From an uncultured Atopobiaceae bacterium (GTDB lineage Bacteria; Actinomycetota; Coriobacteriia; Coriobacteriales; Atopobiaceae), in NCBI GenBank assembly GCA_944322145.1, contig CALUNW010000003.1, positions 1-64,000 on the forward strand: a DNA stretch of 64,000 bases, in the 5' to 3' direction. Of this stretch, positions 49,349 through 56,553 are shown piece after piece. The notes beneath the pieces were generated by a model that had not been told where the DNA came from, ran no database searches, and was given only the letters and a program-made list of their open reading frames with translations. The position numbers and the translations under genes were made by a program. Numbering within the stretch: the stretch's first letter is position 1; every line of letters starts with the position of its first letter.

Positions 49349-49378
49349 TTGACAGGTCAGGGGCAAGACCCTTACAAT
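49349..49378 (+). promoter_or_regulatory. Promoter of rpmH
   Basis: -35 TTGACA (49349-49354), 18-nt spacer, -10 TACAAT (49373-49378), 52 nt before the rpmH ATG. The best-matching sigma-70 promoter in the window. Confidence 0.8.
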
Positions 49379-49429
49379 CTCTGGGCTTATTCAGAAGGAT
49401 GTCTATACCCACAACCGGGAGGAATAGCT

Positions 49430-49564
49430 ATGAAGCGCACCTACCAGCCGAACAAGCGCAAGCGCGCCACCACCCACGGGTTCCGTGCCCGCATGGCCAC
49501 CAAGGGCGGCCGCGCCGTCCTGGCCCGTCGTCGCGCCAAGGGCCGCAAGCGTCTCACCGTCTAG
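49430..49564 (+). CDS. rpmH: 50S ribosomal protein L34
   Basis: 44 residues, [20 protein letters not shown] onward, the full L34 signature. GGGAGGAAT site. First gene right of the origin; heads the rpmH-rnpA-yidD-yidC-jag operon. Confidence 0.98.
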   Translation: MKRTYQPNKRKRATTHGFRARMATKGGRAVLARRRAKGRKRLTV

Positions 49565-49573
49565 CAAACAGCG

Positions 49574-49894
49574 TTGAAGACCATCAAGTCCAAGAGAGAT
49601 TTTGAGAAGGTCTTCTCGCGCGGGAGGCGCTACAACGATGCGCTCCTGCGAATTCGAGTTGCCAGCTGCGACGAGGGCGTCCCGGGAAGGGTCGCCTTCG
49701 TCGCTGCTAAGCGGCTTGGGAACGCCGTCTTCAGGAACAGGTGCAAGCGGGTCCTCAGAGAGGCCGCCCGTGACTGCGCCCTTCCGCGGGACGGCTTTGA
49801 CGTAATTCTCTTCTCGACGTCGCAGACGCATGACAGCTCCCCTGAGCAGGTCGCGGTGGCGTTGAGGAGGCTCCTCGGCAGGGCGGGGGTCTGA
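49574..49894 (+). CDS. rnpA: Ribonuclease P protein component
   Basis: Protein cofactor that helps the RNase P RNA cut the 5' leader from tRNA precursors. 106 residues; [11 protein letters not shown] near the start and the RNR motif region [19 protein letters not shown] are diagnostic. TTG start 9 nt after rpmH with no clear ribosome site, so probably coupled to rpmH. The TGA overlaps the yidD ATG. Confidence 0.95.
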   Translation: MKTIKSKRDFEKVFSRGRRYNDALLRIRVASCDEGVPGRVAFVAAKRLGNAVFRNRCKRVLREAARDCALPRDGFDVILFSTSQTHDSSPEQVAVALRRLLGRAGV

Positions 49895-50112
49895 TGGCCG
49901 TTGGTGCCCGCGCGGCGCAGGCGGCCATTCGCTTCTATCAGAGACGCCTCTCGCCCCTCATGGGCGCGCGGTGCATCTACACGCCCACCTGCTCGGAGTA
50001 CGCCTTCCAGGCCATCGGACGTCACGGTCTTCTCCGCGGCGGGCTGCTCGCGCTTCGCAGGATCTTGCGGTGTCACCCCCTGCACGCAGGTGGATACGAT
50101 CCCGTCCCCTGA
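49894..50112 (+). CDS. yidD: Membrane protein insertion efficiency factor YidD
   Basis: 72 residues with the family pattern: [30 protein letters not shown] with paired cysteines, and [14 protein letters not shown] at the C-terminus. Peripheral membrane protein assisting YidC. Overlaps rnpA (TGATG). Confidence 0.95.
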   Translation: MAVGARAAQAAIRFYQRRLSPLMGARCIYTPTCSEYAFQAIGRHGLLRGGLLALRRILRCHPLHAGGYDPVP

Positions 50113-50132
50113 CGGGACGGAGCGGAGGAAGC

Positions 50133-50891
50133 ATGTGGGACTGGTTCATTAACTTTCTGACTTGGGTGCTCGCGAGCATTCAGGGCCTCGTCGGTGACTG
50201 GGGCCTCGCCGTCATCATCCTGACGGTGATCATTCGTCTGCTGCTCACCCCCCTCATGGCGCACTCGACCAAGTCGACGGCGCGCATGCAGGTCATGCAG
50301 CCCAAACTCCAGGAGATTCAGGAGCGCTACGCCGACGACCCCGAGCGCCAGGCTGAGGAGCTGCGCAAGATCTACGCCGATATGAAGTTCAACCCCCTCG
50401 GCGGCTGCCTGCCCATCTTCCTGCAGATGCCGGTCTTCTTCGGACTGTTCACCGTCGCGCGCCAGGTCCCTGCCGACGCGTGCTTCTTCAACATCCTGCC
50501 GTCCATCGCCCAGTCCGCTCAGGGTGTCCTCGACGCGAGCGGCCTGCAGGCGGCGATTCCCTACATCCTCTTTGACGTGCTCTTCGGCGTCCTCACGTTC
50601 ATCCCCATGATCATGAACGTCACGACGCAGTCCGAGCAGCAGCGCAGCCAGACGATGATTATGGGCGGCGTCATGGCCCTCATGATGCTTTGGTTTGGCT
50701 GGGGCGTTCCCGCCGCCGTCCTTCTCTACTACGTGACGTCCTCCCTGTGGCAGGTCGTGCAGCAGAAGGTCATCACCCAGCGCGTCATGGAGAAGGCCAA
50801 GGCGGAGGCGGAGGCCGAGGCTGCGAGCAAGCCCATCGAGGTTGATGTCGTGCGCAAGGAGAAGAAGGCTCGCCCGCACAAGAAGAACTAG
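50133..50891 (+). CDS. yidC: Membrane protein insertase YidC (Gram-positive type)
   Basis: Inserts and folds membrane proteins. 252 residues, short form without the large periplasmic domain of Proteobacteria. Five membrane segments; the cytoplasmic hairpin MAHSTKSTARMQVMQPKLQEIQ, PLGGCLPIFLQMPVFFGLF and a basic C-tail (KKARPHKKN) that binds ribosomes. AGCGGAGGAAGC before the ATG. No lipobox cysteine is seen. Confidence 0.94.
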   Translation: MWDWFINFLTWVLASIQGLVGDWGLAVIILTVIIRLLLTPLMAHSTKSTARMQVMQPKLQEIQERYADDPERQAEELRKIYADMKFNPLGGCLPIFLQMPVFFGLFTVARQVPADACFFNILPSIAQSAQGVLDASGLQAAIPYILFDVLFGVLTFIPMIMNVTTQSEQQRSQTMIMGGVMALMMLWFGWGVPAAVLLYYVTSSLWQVVQQKVITQRVMEKAKAEAEAEAASKPIEVDVVRKEKKARPHKKN

Positions 50892-50939
50892 TTTGATTAG
50901 TATTAATTACTTCTATATTTAAAGTATTTGGAGGTTGGC

Positions 50940-51512
50940 ATGGAGGACGAGATTCTCGAGGGCTCGGGGGCCGAGGGAGCGGACGCTGTTTCCCAGGACG
51001 AGTTCTCCTCCATCCGCGAGCACTACGAGTCTGGTCAGCCTCTGACCGATGACGAGATGGACAGCATCGCGGACCTTGCCGTCGGCTATCTCAAGGAGAT
51101 TCTCGCCCTCTTTGGGGAGACCTCTTCCTCGATTGACGAGTATGACGGCGAGGAGGGCGAGCTGATTCTCGATGTCAACGGCGGCGACCTCGCCGTCCTC
51201 ATCGGCCGTCACGGCCGTACCCTCGATGCACTCCAGATGGTGCTCACCTCGCTTCTGAGCAGCAAGATCAAGTTCTACTATCCCGTGGTCGTCGACATCG
51301 AGGGATATAAGAACCGTCGCAAGAAAAAGATTCAGGATCTTGCGCGCTCGTCAGCGGCACGTGCCAAGAAGCGTCACGGCAAGGTCACGCTTGCCCCCAT
51401 GAACGCCTACGAGCGTCGTCTCGTCCACCTCGCGCTCATCAATGACGATGGAGTGGTGACTCACTCCGAGGGTGAGGATCCCGAGCGCCGCGTGGTCATC
51501 ACTGCGGTCTAG
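50940..51512 (+). CDS. jag: Jag/KhpB RNA-binding protein (KH and R3H domains)
   Basis: 190 residues: an acidic N-terminal region, a KH domain (about 60-125) with LIGRHGRTLDALQMVLTSLLS as the GxxG loop, and an R3H domain (about 125-190) with APMNAYERRLVHLAL. Family members (KhpB/EloR) bind RNA and affect cell elongation. Follows yidC across an AT-rich 48-bp gap; the ATG has GGAGGTTGGC. A strong terminator follows. Confidence 0.92.
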   Translation: MEDEILEGSGAEGADAVSQDEFSSIREHYESGQPLTDDEMDSIADLAVGYLKEILALFGETSSSIDEYDGEEGELILDVNGGDLAVLIGRHGRTLDALQMVLTSLLSSKIKFYYPVVVDIEGYKNRRKKKIQDLARSSAARAKKRHGKVTLAPMNAYERRLVHLALINDDGVVTHSEGEDPERRVVITAV

Positions 51513-51536
51513 CTTCTCCGTTACATGGTATCTTCG

Positions 51537-51564
51537 AGGGAGGGCTTCGATGCCCTCCCTTTTT
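51537..51564 (+). terminator. Rho-independent terminator of the rpmH-jag operon
   Basis: AGGGAGGGC and GCCCTCCCT (9 bp, 6-nt loop), followed by TTTTTC. Lies between jag and rsmG. Confidence 0.88.
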
Positions 51565-51608
51565 CGTGCCAAAACTCCCTGTGTCATGATTTCTTGTCAG
51601 GAGGACTT

Positions 51609-52346
51609 GTGGTCGACGTCGACGTTCTGTCTTTGGAAGCCCGTGTCAGAGAGGAGCTCGCCGGGTTTGGCATCTCGTGTTCAGATGGTCAGGCGCGTCT
51701 TCTCGTGAGGCACCTCCTCCTTGTCATAGAGAAGAACAGGACCGTTAACCTCACGCGCATCGTCGACCCCCAGGAGGCAGTCACGCTCCACGTCGTCGAC
51801 TCTCTGCTGCCGTTGGCCTGCAAGGGCATCGCGCTCGATCGTTCTTCTCGCTTTCTCGACCTTGGCACGGGCGCGGGGTTTCCCGGCATTCCCCTCGGCA
51901 TCATGACCGGTGCCCACGGACTTCTCGTCGACTCCGTCAACAAGAAGGTCCAGGCGGTGAGCGAGTTTGCCACGAGACTCGGTCTGAGCGCGCTCCATGC
52001 GCTCCACGCGCGCGTCGAGGACTGTGCGCTGCGTCATCCCAAGAGCCAGGACTACGTCTTTGCTCGCGCAGTGGCCCAGTCCAACGTCCTGATAGAGTAT
52101 GCATCCCCGCTCCTCAAGGTCGGAGGACTGCTCGTCCTGGAAAAGGCGCGTCCCACGGACGAGGAGCTCGCTCGTGCGACCGAGGCGGCTAAGATCTGCG
52201 GCATGAGAGACGTTTCACGTGAAACCTTCGAGCTTCCCCACGAGCTCGGCCATCGTGAGATCCTCATCTATAGGAAGGTGTCCGAGCCTTCCATTCGTCT
52301 TCCCCGCAAGGCCGGCGAGGCAAAGAGGAGCCCTCTGGGAGAGTAG
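51609..52346 (+). CDS. rsmG: 16S rRNA (guanine-527-N7)-methyltransferase
   Basis: Methylates G527 of 16S rRNA with SAM. 245 residues; NLTRIVDPQEAVTLHVVDSL, FLDLGTGAGFPGIPL (SAM loop) and the DYVFARAVAQ motif are typical. GTG start chosen for AGGAGG 4-5 nt upstream. A perfect parS site lies inside the coding region. Upstream of parA, the common gidB-parAB order. Confidence 0.93.
   Translation: MVDVDVLSLEARVREELAGFGISCSDGQARLLVRHLLLVIEKNRTVNLTRIVDPQEAVTLHVVDSLLPLACKGIALDRSSRFLDLGTGAGFPGIPLGIMTGAHGLLVDSVNKKVQAVSEFATRLGLSALHALHARVEDCALRHPKSQDYVFARAVAQSNVLIEYASPLLKVGGLLVLEKARPTDEELARATEAAKICGMRDVSRETFELPHELGHREILIYRKVSEPSIRLPRKAGEAKRSPLGE
52212..52225. other. parS centromere site inside rsmG
   Basis: GTTTCACGTGAAAC, an exact match to the 14-bp palindromic core of bacterial parS, 230 bp upstream of parA and about 3 kb from the presumed origin. 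Confidence 0.93.
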
Positions 52347-52371
52347 CGGCGGCGCGCGGAGGTTCCACGTG

Positions 52372-52385
52372 AAACAGGTCGAGAA
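52372..52385. other. Degenerate parS site upstream of parA
   Basis: GTTCCACGTGAAAC, one mismatch from the parS core, in the rsmG-parA gap 65 nt before the parA start. It may also regulate parA. Confidence 0.7.
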
Positions 52386-52449
52386 GCACGAGCGCCGTCC
52401 GGGAGCCTCTACAATGATGAGCGGACAACCACTCTGATTCGGAGGCTGC

Positions 52450-53250
52450 ATGAGCTATAAGGACACCAAGCGGGGCCTGCCACAGCGAGACAGCAAGGTG
52501 ATTGCCGTCATCAACCAAAAGGGAGGGGTCGGAAAGTCGACCACGGTCGTCAATCTTGCGGCCTGCCTCGGCGAGGGCAAGAAGAAGGTGCTCGTCATAG
52601 ACTTTGACCCGCAGGGCAACGCGACAAGTGGCTATGGCGTCGAGAAGGAGGAGCTGGAGCACGACATCTACGACGTGATCCTTCATGACGTTCCCATCGA
52701 GGACGTTATCCGGGAGACCTGCGCTCACAACGTGTACATCGCTCCCGCGACGATTCAGCTCGCGACCGCCGAGATCGAGCTCGTTGCCGAGATGTCACGC
52801 GAGTCCATCCTCAAGGAGACGATAGGGCAGGTCAAAGACGAGTTCGACTACGTCTTCATTGACTGCCCCCCGTCGCTCGGCCTGCTGACCATCAACGCCC
52901 TGGTTGCCGCCGACTCGCTCATCATCCCGATTCAGTGTGAGTACTACGCTCTCGAGGGGGTCGCAAAGCTCCTCGAGTCGATGCAGATGGTCAAGAGGCG
53001 CATGAACCGCGACCTTGAGATCTTCGGCATCGTCATGACCATGTACGACAGCAGGACGACCCTCTCCAAGCAGGTCGTCGACGAGGTCCAGGAGTACTTC
53101 GGCAAGAAGATGTTCAAGACCATCATCCCGAGGAACGTGAAGCTCTCGGAGGCCCCCAGCCACGGCCTGCCCATCTCCCAGTACGCCCGCATGAGCAAGG
53201 GCGCGCTCGCATACCAGAAGCTCGCGCGGGAGGTGGTCTCCCGTGGCTAA
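52450..53250 (+). CDS. parA: Chromosome partitioning ATPase ParA (Soj)
   Basis: 266 residues, deviant Walker A KGGVGKST near residue 25, DFDPQGNAT, IDCPPSLGLLT, and C-terminal LSEAPSHGLPI. Moves ParB-parS complexes along the nucleoid. GGAGGCTGC before the ATG. Overlaps parB. Confidence 0.96.
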   Translation: MSYKDTKRGLPQRDSKVIAVINQKGGVGKSTTVVNLAACLGEGKKKVLVIDFDPQGNATSGYGVEKEELEHDIYDVILHDVPIEDVIRETCAHNVYIAPATIQLATAEIELVAEMSRESILKETIGQVKDEFDYVFIDCPPSLGLLTINALVAADSLIIPIQCEYYALEGVAKLLESMQMVKRRMNRDLEIFGIVMTMYDSRTTLSKQVVDEVQEYFGKKMFKTIIPRNVKLSEAPSHGLPISQYARMSKGALAYQKLAREVVSRG

Positions 53251-54106
53251 GAAGGCGGGGCTGGGCAGGGGTCTGGGGCTCCTCGTCGGCGAGGCCGACG
53301 CGGAGACCGCCGGCATGCGGGCCGACTCGACCCTTCCGCTGGACCGCATCCGTCCTAACAAAGACCAGCCGAGAAGGACGTTCGACGACGTCGAGCTCGC
53401 TGAGCTCGCGGATTCCATCAGGCAGAACGGTGTCTTGCAGCCGCTGCTCGTGCGCGACAGGGGCGACTACTACGAGATAGTCGCCGGGGAGCGGAGATAT
53501 CAGGCGGCTCGGGCCGCGGGGCTCGACGAGGTGCCGGTCATCATCCGCGACATCTCCGACGACGACGTCTTCAAGCTGGCCCTCATTGAGAACCTTCAGC
53601 GCTCTGACCTCAGTCCCCTCGAGGAGGCGAACGGCTATCGCCAGCTCATCAAGGAGAAGGGCCTGACTCAGGAGGAGCTTGCCAAGATCCTCTCCAAGTC
53701 CCGCTCCACGATCACCAACACCCTTCGCCTCCTCGACCTTCCCGAGGAGGTTCAGGAGCTCGTCGAGACGGGGCAGCTGACGGCGGGACATGCCCGGGCG
53801 ATTCTCGCAGTGCCGGACGAGGAGGGCAGGATTGCGCTCGCAAAGAGGGTTGTCAGCGAGCGTCTTTCCGTGCGGCAGACAGAAAGTCTCGCCTCGACGT
53901 TTTCTGTCAATCAGGAGGACGGGCCGCGCCGAGCTCCCCTGCCGCAGTCGTTCAAGCGCGCGGCGCGCCAGATGCGCCTCGCGCTCGACACCAACGTGAG
54001 GGTGAAGAACGTGCGAGGAAAGAACAAGATCGAGATCGAGTTTGCCTCTGAGGACGAGCTCGCTCACATCGTCGATCTTCTCGCCGGACCGGGGACGTGG
54101 TCATAG
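53243..54106 (+). CDS. parB: Chromosome partitioning protein ParB (Spo0J)
   Basis: 287 residues: N-terminal ParA-activating start (AKKAGLGRGLGLL), CTP-binding ParB/Srx fold with GERRYQAARAAGL and IENLQRSDLSPLEEA, a helix-turn-helix (TQEELAKILSKSRSTITNTLRLL), and a dimerisation C-terminus. GTG start inside the parA 3' end with GGGAGGTGG upstream. Confidence 0.96.
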   Translation: MAKKAGLGRGLGLLVGEADAETAGMRADSTLPLDRIRPNKDQPRRTFDDVELAELADSIRQNGVLQPLLVRDRGDYYEIVAGERRYQAARAAGLDEVPVIIRDISDDDVFKLALIENLQRSDLSPLEEANGYRQLIKEKGLTQEELAKILSKSRSTITNTLRLLDLPEEVQELVETGQLTAGHARAILAVPDEEGRIALAKRVVSERLSVRQTESLASTFSVNQEDGPRRAPLPQSFKRAARQMRLALDTNVRVKNVRGKNKIEIEFASEDELAHIVDLLAGPGTWS

Positions 54107-54349
54107 ATGAAGAGATTCGTGGGATATGCGGTTGCCCTGGGGACGCTCGTGGGGGCAGGGGCCCTTCTCTATAGGTTTGGCCTGAGCGATGAGGCAAAAG
54201 ACGGGGTGAGGCGCGCCGCGCAAAGCGTCAGGGACGCGTATGAGAGCGTCTCGCAGCACGTGAGTGACCTCTACGGAGGGGGAGCCGCTGAGGACATGGC
54301 CTCTCGCCAGCGGGATGTGGCACATCAGTGGGAGGCTCTCGGATTCTAA
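54107..54349 (+). CDS. Small membrane-anchored protein (YtxH-like)
   Basis: 80 residues immediately after the parB stop. One N-terminal membrane helix (GYAVALGTLVGAGALLYRFG) followed by an amphipathic helix (DEAKDGVRRAAQSVRDAYESV). This resembles YtxH-type small proteins but the match is loose. Cotranscribed with parAB, which suggests an envelope link; this is inference. Confidence 0.6.
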   Translation: MKRFVGYAVALGTLVGAGALLYRFGLSDEAKDGVRRAAQSVRDAYESVSQHVSDLYGGGAAEDMASRQRDVAHQWEALGF

Positions 54350-54384
54350 GCAGAGCGGGCCGGCATGCATCCGGCCCGCTCTGC
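54350..54384. terminator. Bidirectional terminator between parAB and rlmN
   Basis: Perfect 14-bp arms (GCAGAGCGGGCCGG and complement) with a 7-nt loop; convergent genes on both sides. Confidence 0.75.
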
Positions 54385-54414
54385 TAAAGGGCGGGAAGAG
54401 GCGTTGCCCTATGG

Positions 54415-55488
54415 CTAAGAGTTGCGCATCCTCTGTTTGAGCTGGCCGCAGGCGGCGTCAATGTCCGCCCCGCGGGAGTTTCTCACCGTGGCCTCGACGC
54501 CGACGGCGGAGAGGGCGCGGACGAAGTCTTGCGCGCGCAGGTCGGTGGACGGTCGCAGCTTGGAGCCCTCGACCTCATTGAGCTGGATGAGATTGACGTG
54601 GGCGAGGGTCCCCTCGCAGAAGTCGCAGAGCGCCTGGAGCTCGCTGTCCGTGTCGTTGACCCCGCCTATGAGCGCGTACTCGTAGGTCGGCCTGCGCCCC
54701 GTCTTGTTGACGTACTCTCCCATGACGTTGTAGAGGTTGATGAGGGAGTACTTCCTCACGCCGGGCATGAGGGCGTTTCTCGTCCTCTGGACGGCGGAGT
54801 GGAGCGAGATCGCCAGGGTGAACTGCTCGGGCTCGTTGGCAAACCTCATGATCTGGGGGATGACCCCGCAGGTGGAGACCGTGAGGTGCCGCGCGCCGAT
54901 GCCCGCGCCCTCGGGGTCGTTGAGCCTCCGCAGGGCGCCGAGCGTGGCGTCGTAGTTGAGGAAGGGCTCTCCCTGCCCCATGAAAACCACGCTGGTCACG
55001 CGCGTGTTGAAGTCGTCTCGAACGTGCATGACCTGCTCGTAGATCTCCGCCGAGGAGAGGGAGCGCGTGAGGCCGGCTGCGCCGGTGGCGCAGAAGGAGC
55101 ATCCCATCGGGCAGCCCGCCTGGGTGGAGACGCAGACGGAGAGCTTTCCTCGCGAGGGCATGCCGACGCACTCGACGCTCACCCCGTCGGGGAAGCGCAG
55201 CAGGTACTTTCTGCTCCCGTCGGCCGATACCTGGCGCGCGATCTCCTCGACGCCACCGAGCGTGAGCCTCTTTGCGAGCTCCTCGCGCAGGGTCTTGGGA
55301 AGGTTGGTCATCTCGTCGAACGACTGGGCGTTCTTCGACCACACCCATTCTTCGATCTGCTTGACCCTGAAGGAGGGCTGGCCGAGCTCGGAGAGGAGCT
55401 CGGCGATCTCACCGTGGGTGAGGGTGTGGAGGTCCCTCTGCGCAGCGCCTGCGTCAGGGGACGGCGTCTGGTTGGTTCCTGTTGGCAT
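54415..55488 (-). CDS. rlmN: Dual-specificity RNA methyltransferase RlmN
   Basis: Radical-SAM enzyme methylating C2 of A2503 in 23S rRNA and A37 in tRNA. 357 residues: CPMGCSFCATG binds the iron-sulfur cluster, FMGQGEPFLNYD, the catalytic Cys region DIDAACGQL near the C-terminus. The start MPTGTNQ follows GAGGGGTC. The only minus-strand housekeeping gene among plus-strand genes here. Confidence 0.94.
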   Translation of the reverse strand: MPTGTNQTPSPDAGAAQRDLHTLTHGEIAELLSELGQPSFRVKQIEEWVWSKNAQSFDEMTNLPKTLREELAKRLTLGGVEEIARQVSADGSRKYLLRFPDGVSVECVGMPSRGKLSVCVSTQAGCPMGCSFCATGAAGLTRSLSSAEIYEQVMHVRDDFNTRVTSVVFMGQGEPFLNYDATLGALRRLNDPEGAGIGARHLTVSTCGVIPQIMRFANEPEQFTLAISLHSAVQRTRNALMPGVRKYSLINLYNVMGEYVNKTGRRPTYEYALIGGVNDTDSELQALCDFCEGTLAHVNLIQLNEVEGSKLRPSTDLRAQDFVRALSAVGVEATVRNSRGADIDAACGQLKQRMRNS

Positions 55489-55593
55489 TTCTGACCCCTC
55501 TGTCTGCCGTCGCACGTCTGGAGTATGCTTCATGTGGTGTTTTCTACACTCAAGAGTCTAGCGTATGGGCGCCAGCCCGCCGGAGGAGCTTTG

Positions 55594-56553
55594 ATGGACA
55601 GAGAAGAGCTGCTGAGCAAGAAGGTCGTCGTCATCTGCGGCGGTTGGTCTGACGAGAGGGAGATCTCGCGGTCGTCTGCGGGAGAGTGCCGCCAGGCTCT
55701 TCTCGACGCGGGGTTTGGAAGCGTCGACCTGCTCGACCTCGCCGATGGGGATTTCCTCTCCCGCCTCGTCGCAGGTGGATACGACGTGGCATTCGTTGCC
55801 ATGCACGGACGCTACGGGGAGGACGGCTGCGTCCAGGGTCTTCTCGAGATTCTGCACATGCCCTACACCTTCTCGGGCGTCGCCGCCTCGGCCGCGGCGA
55901 CGGAGAAGGAGGTCGCCAAGGCGGTCTACGCCGCCGCGGGAATCAGGGCGCCGCGGGGATTTGACGTGGCGGCGGGCACGGCCCTCACCGACGAGCAGGT
56001 CGACAAGGTCGTCGAGTCGATGGGTCTTCCGCTCTTCGTCAAGCCGGCGGCGAACGGCTCGTCCTACGGCATCTCCCGCGTGACGGAGCGCTCCGGCATC
56101 AACGAGGCCATTCGCGTCGCCGGTTCCCAGGGCGGTCGCGTCCTGGTGGAGGAGTGCGTCCAGGGAACCGAGATCACCGTCCCCGTGATCGGCAACGACG
56201 ACCCGCGCGCCCTGCCGGTCGTCGAGATCGTGACGGGCGCCGAGTTCTATGACCTCAAGGTCAAGTACGAGCCCTCTGCGATGCATCATGTCATCCCCGC
56301 CCGCCTTGAGCCCGGGGTCTACACCAAGGCGCAGGAGCTCGCCGTGCGCGCGCACCGCGCGCTCGGGTGCCGCGGATGCTCGCGCAGCGACTTCATCGTC
56401 ACTCCCGCCGGCGAGCCTATCATCCTGGAGACCAACACCATTCCCGGTATGACGGCGGAGAGCCTCCTGCCGGATTCCGCCCGCCACGGCGGCATCGAGT
56501 TCCCCGAGCTCTGCACGCTCTTCGTGGAGCTCGCCCTCGAGGGCCGGGCGTGA
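55594..56553 (+). CDS. ddl: D-alanine-D-alanine ligase
   Basis: Makes D-Ala-D-Ala for peptidoglycan. 319 residues: GGWSDEREISRSSA near the start, MHGRYGEDG, the ATP-grasp VKPAANGSSYGISRV and the NTIPGMTAESLLP end. The active-site position in the K-YEPSAMHH segment is a Tyr-type (KY), consistent with D-Ala rather than D-Lac activity, by family knowledge. GGAGGAG before the ATG. Confidence 0.93.
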   Translation: MDREELLSKKVVVICGGWSDEREISRSSAGECRQALLDAGFGSVDLLDLADGDFLSRLVAGGYDVAFVAMHGRYGEDGCVQGLLEILHMPYTFSGVAASAAATEKEVAKAVYAAAGIRAPRGFDVAAGTALTDEQVDKVVESMGLPLFVKPAANGSSYGISRVTERSGINEAIRVAGSQGGRVLVEECVQGTEITVPVIGNDDPRALPVVEIVTGAEFYDLKVKYEPSAMHHVIPARLEPGVYTKAQELAVRAHRALGCRGCSRSDFIVTPAGEPIILETNTIPGMTAESLLPDSARHGGIEFPELCTLFVELALEGRA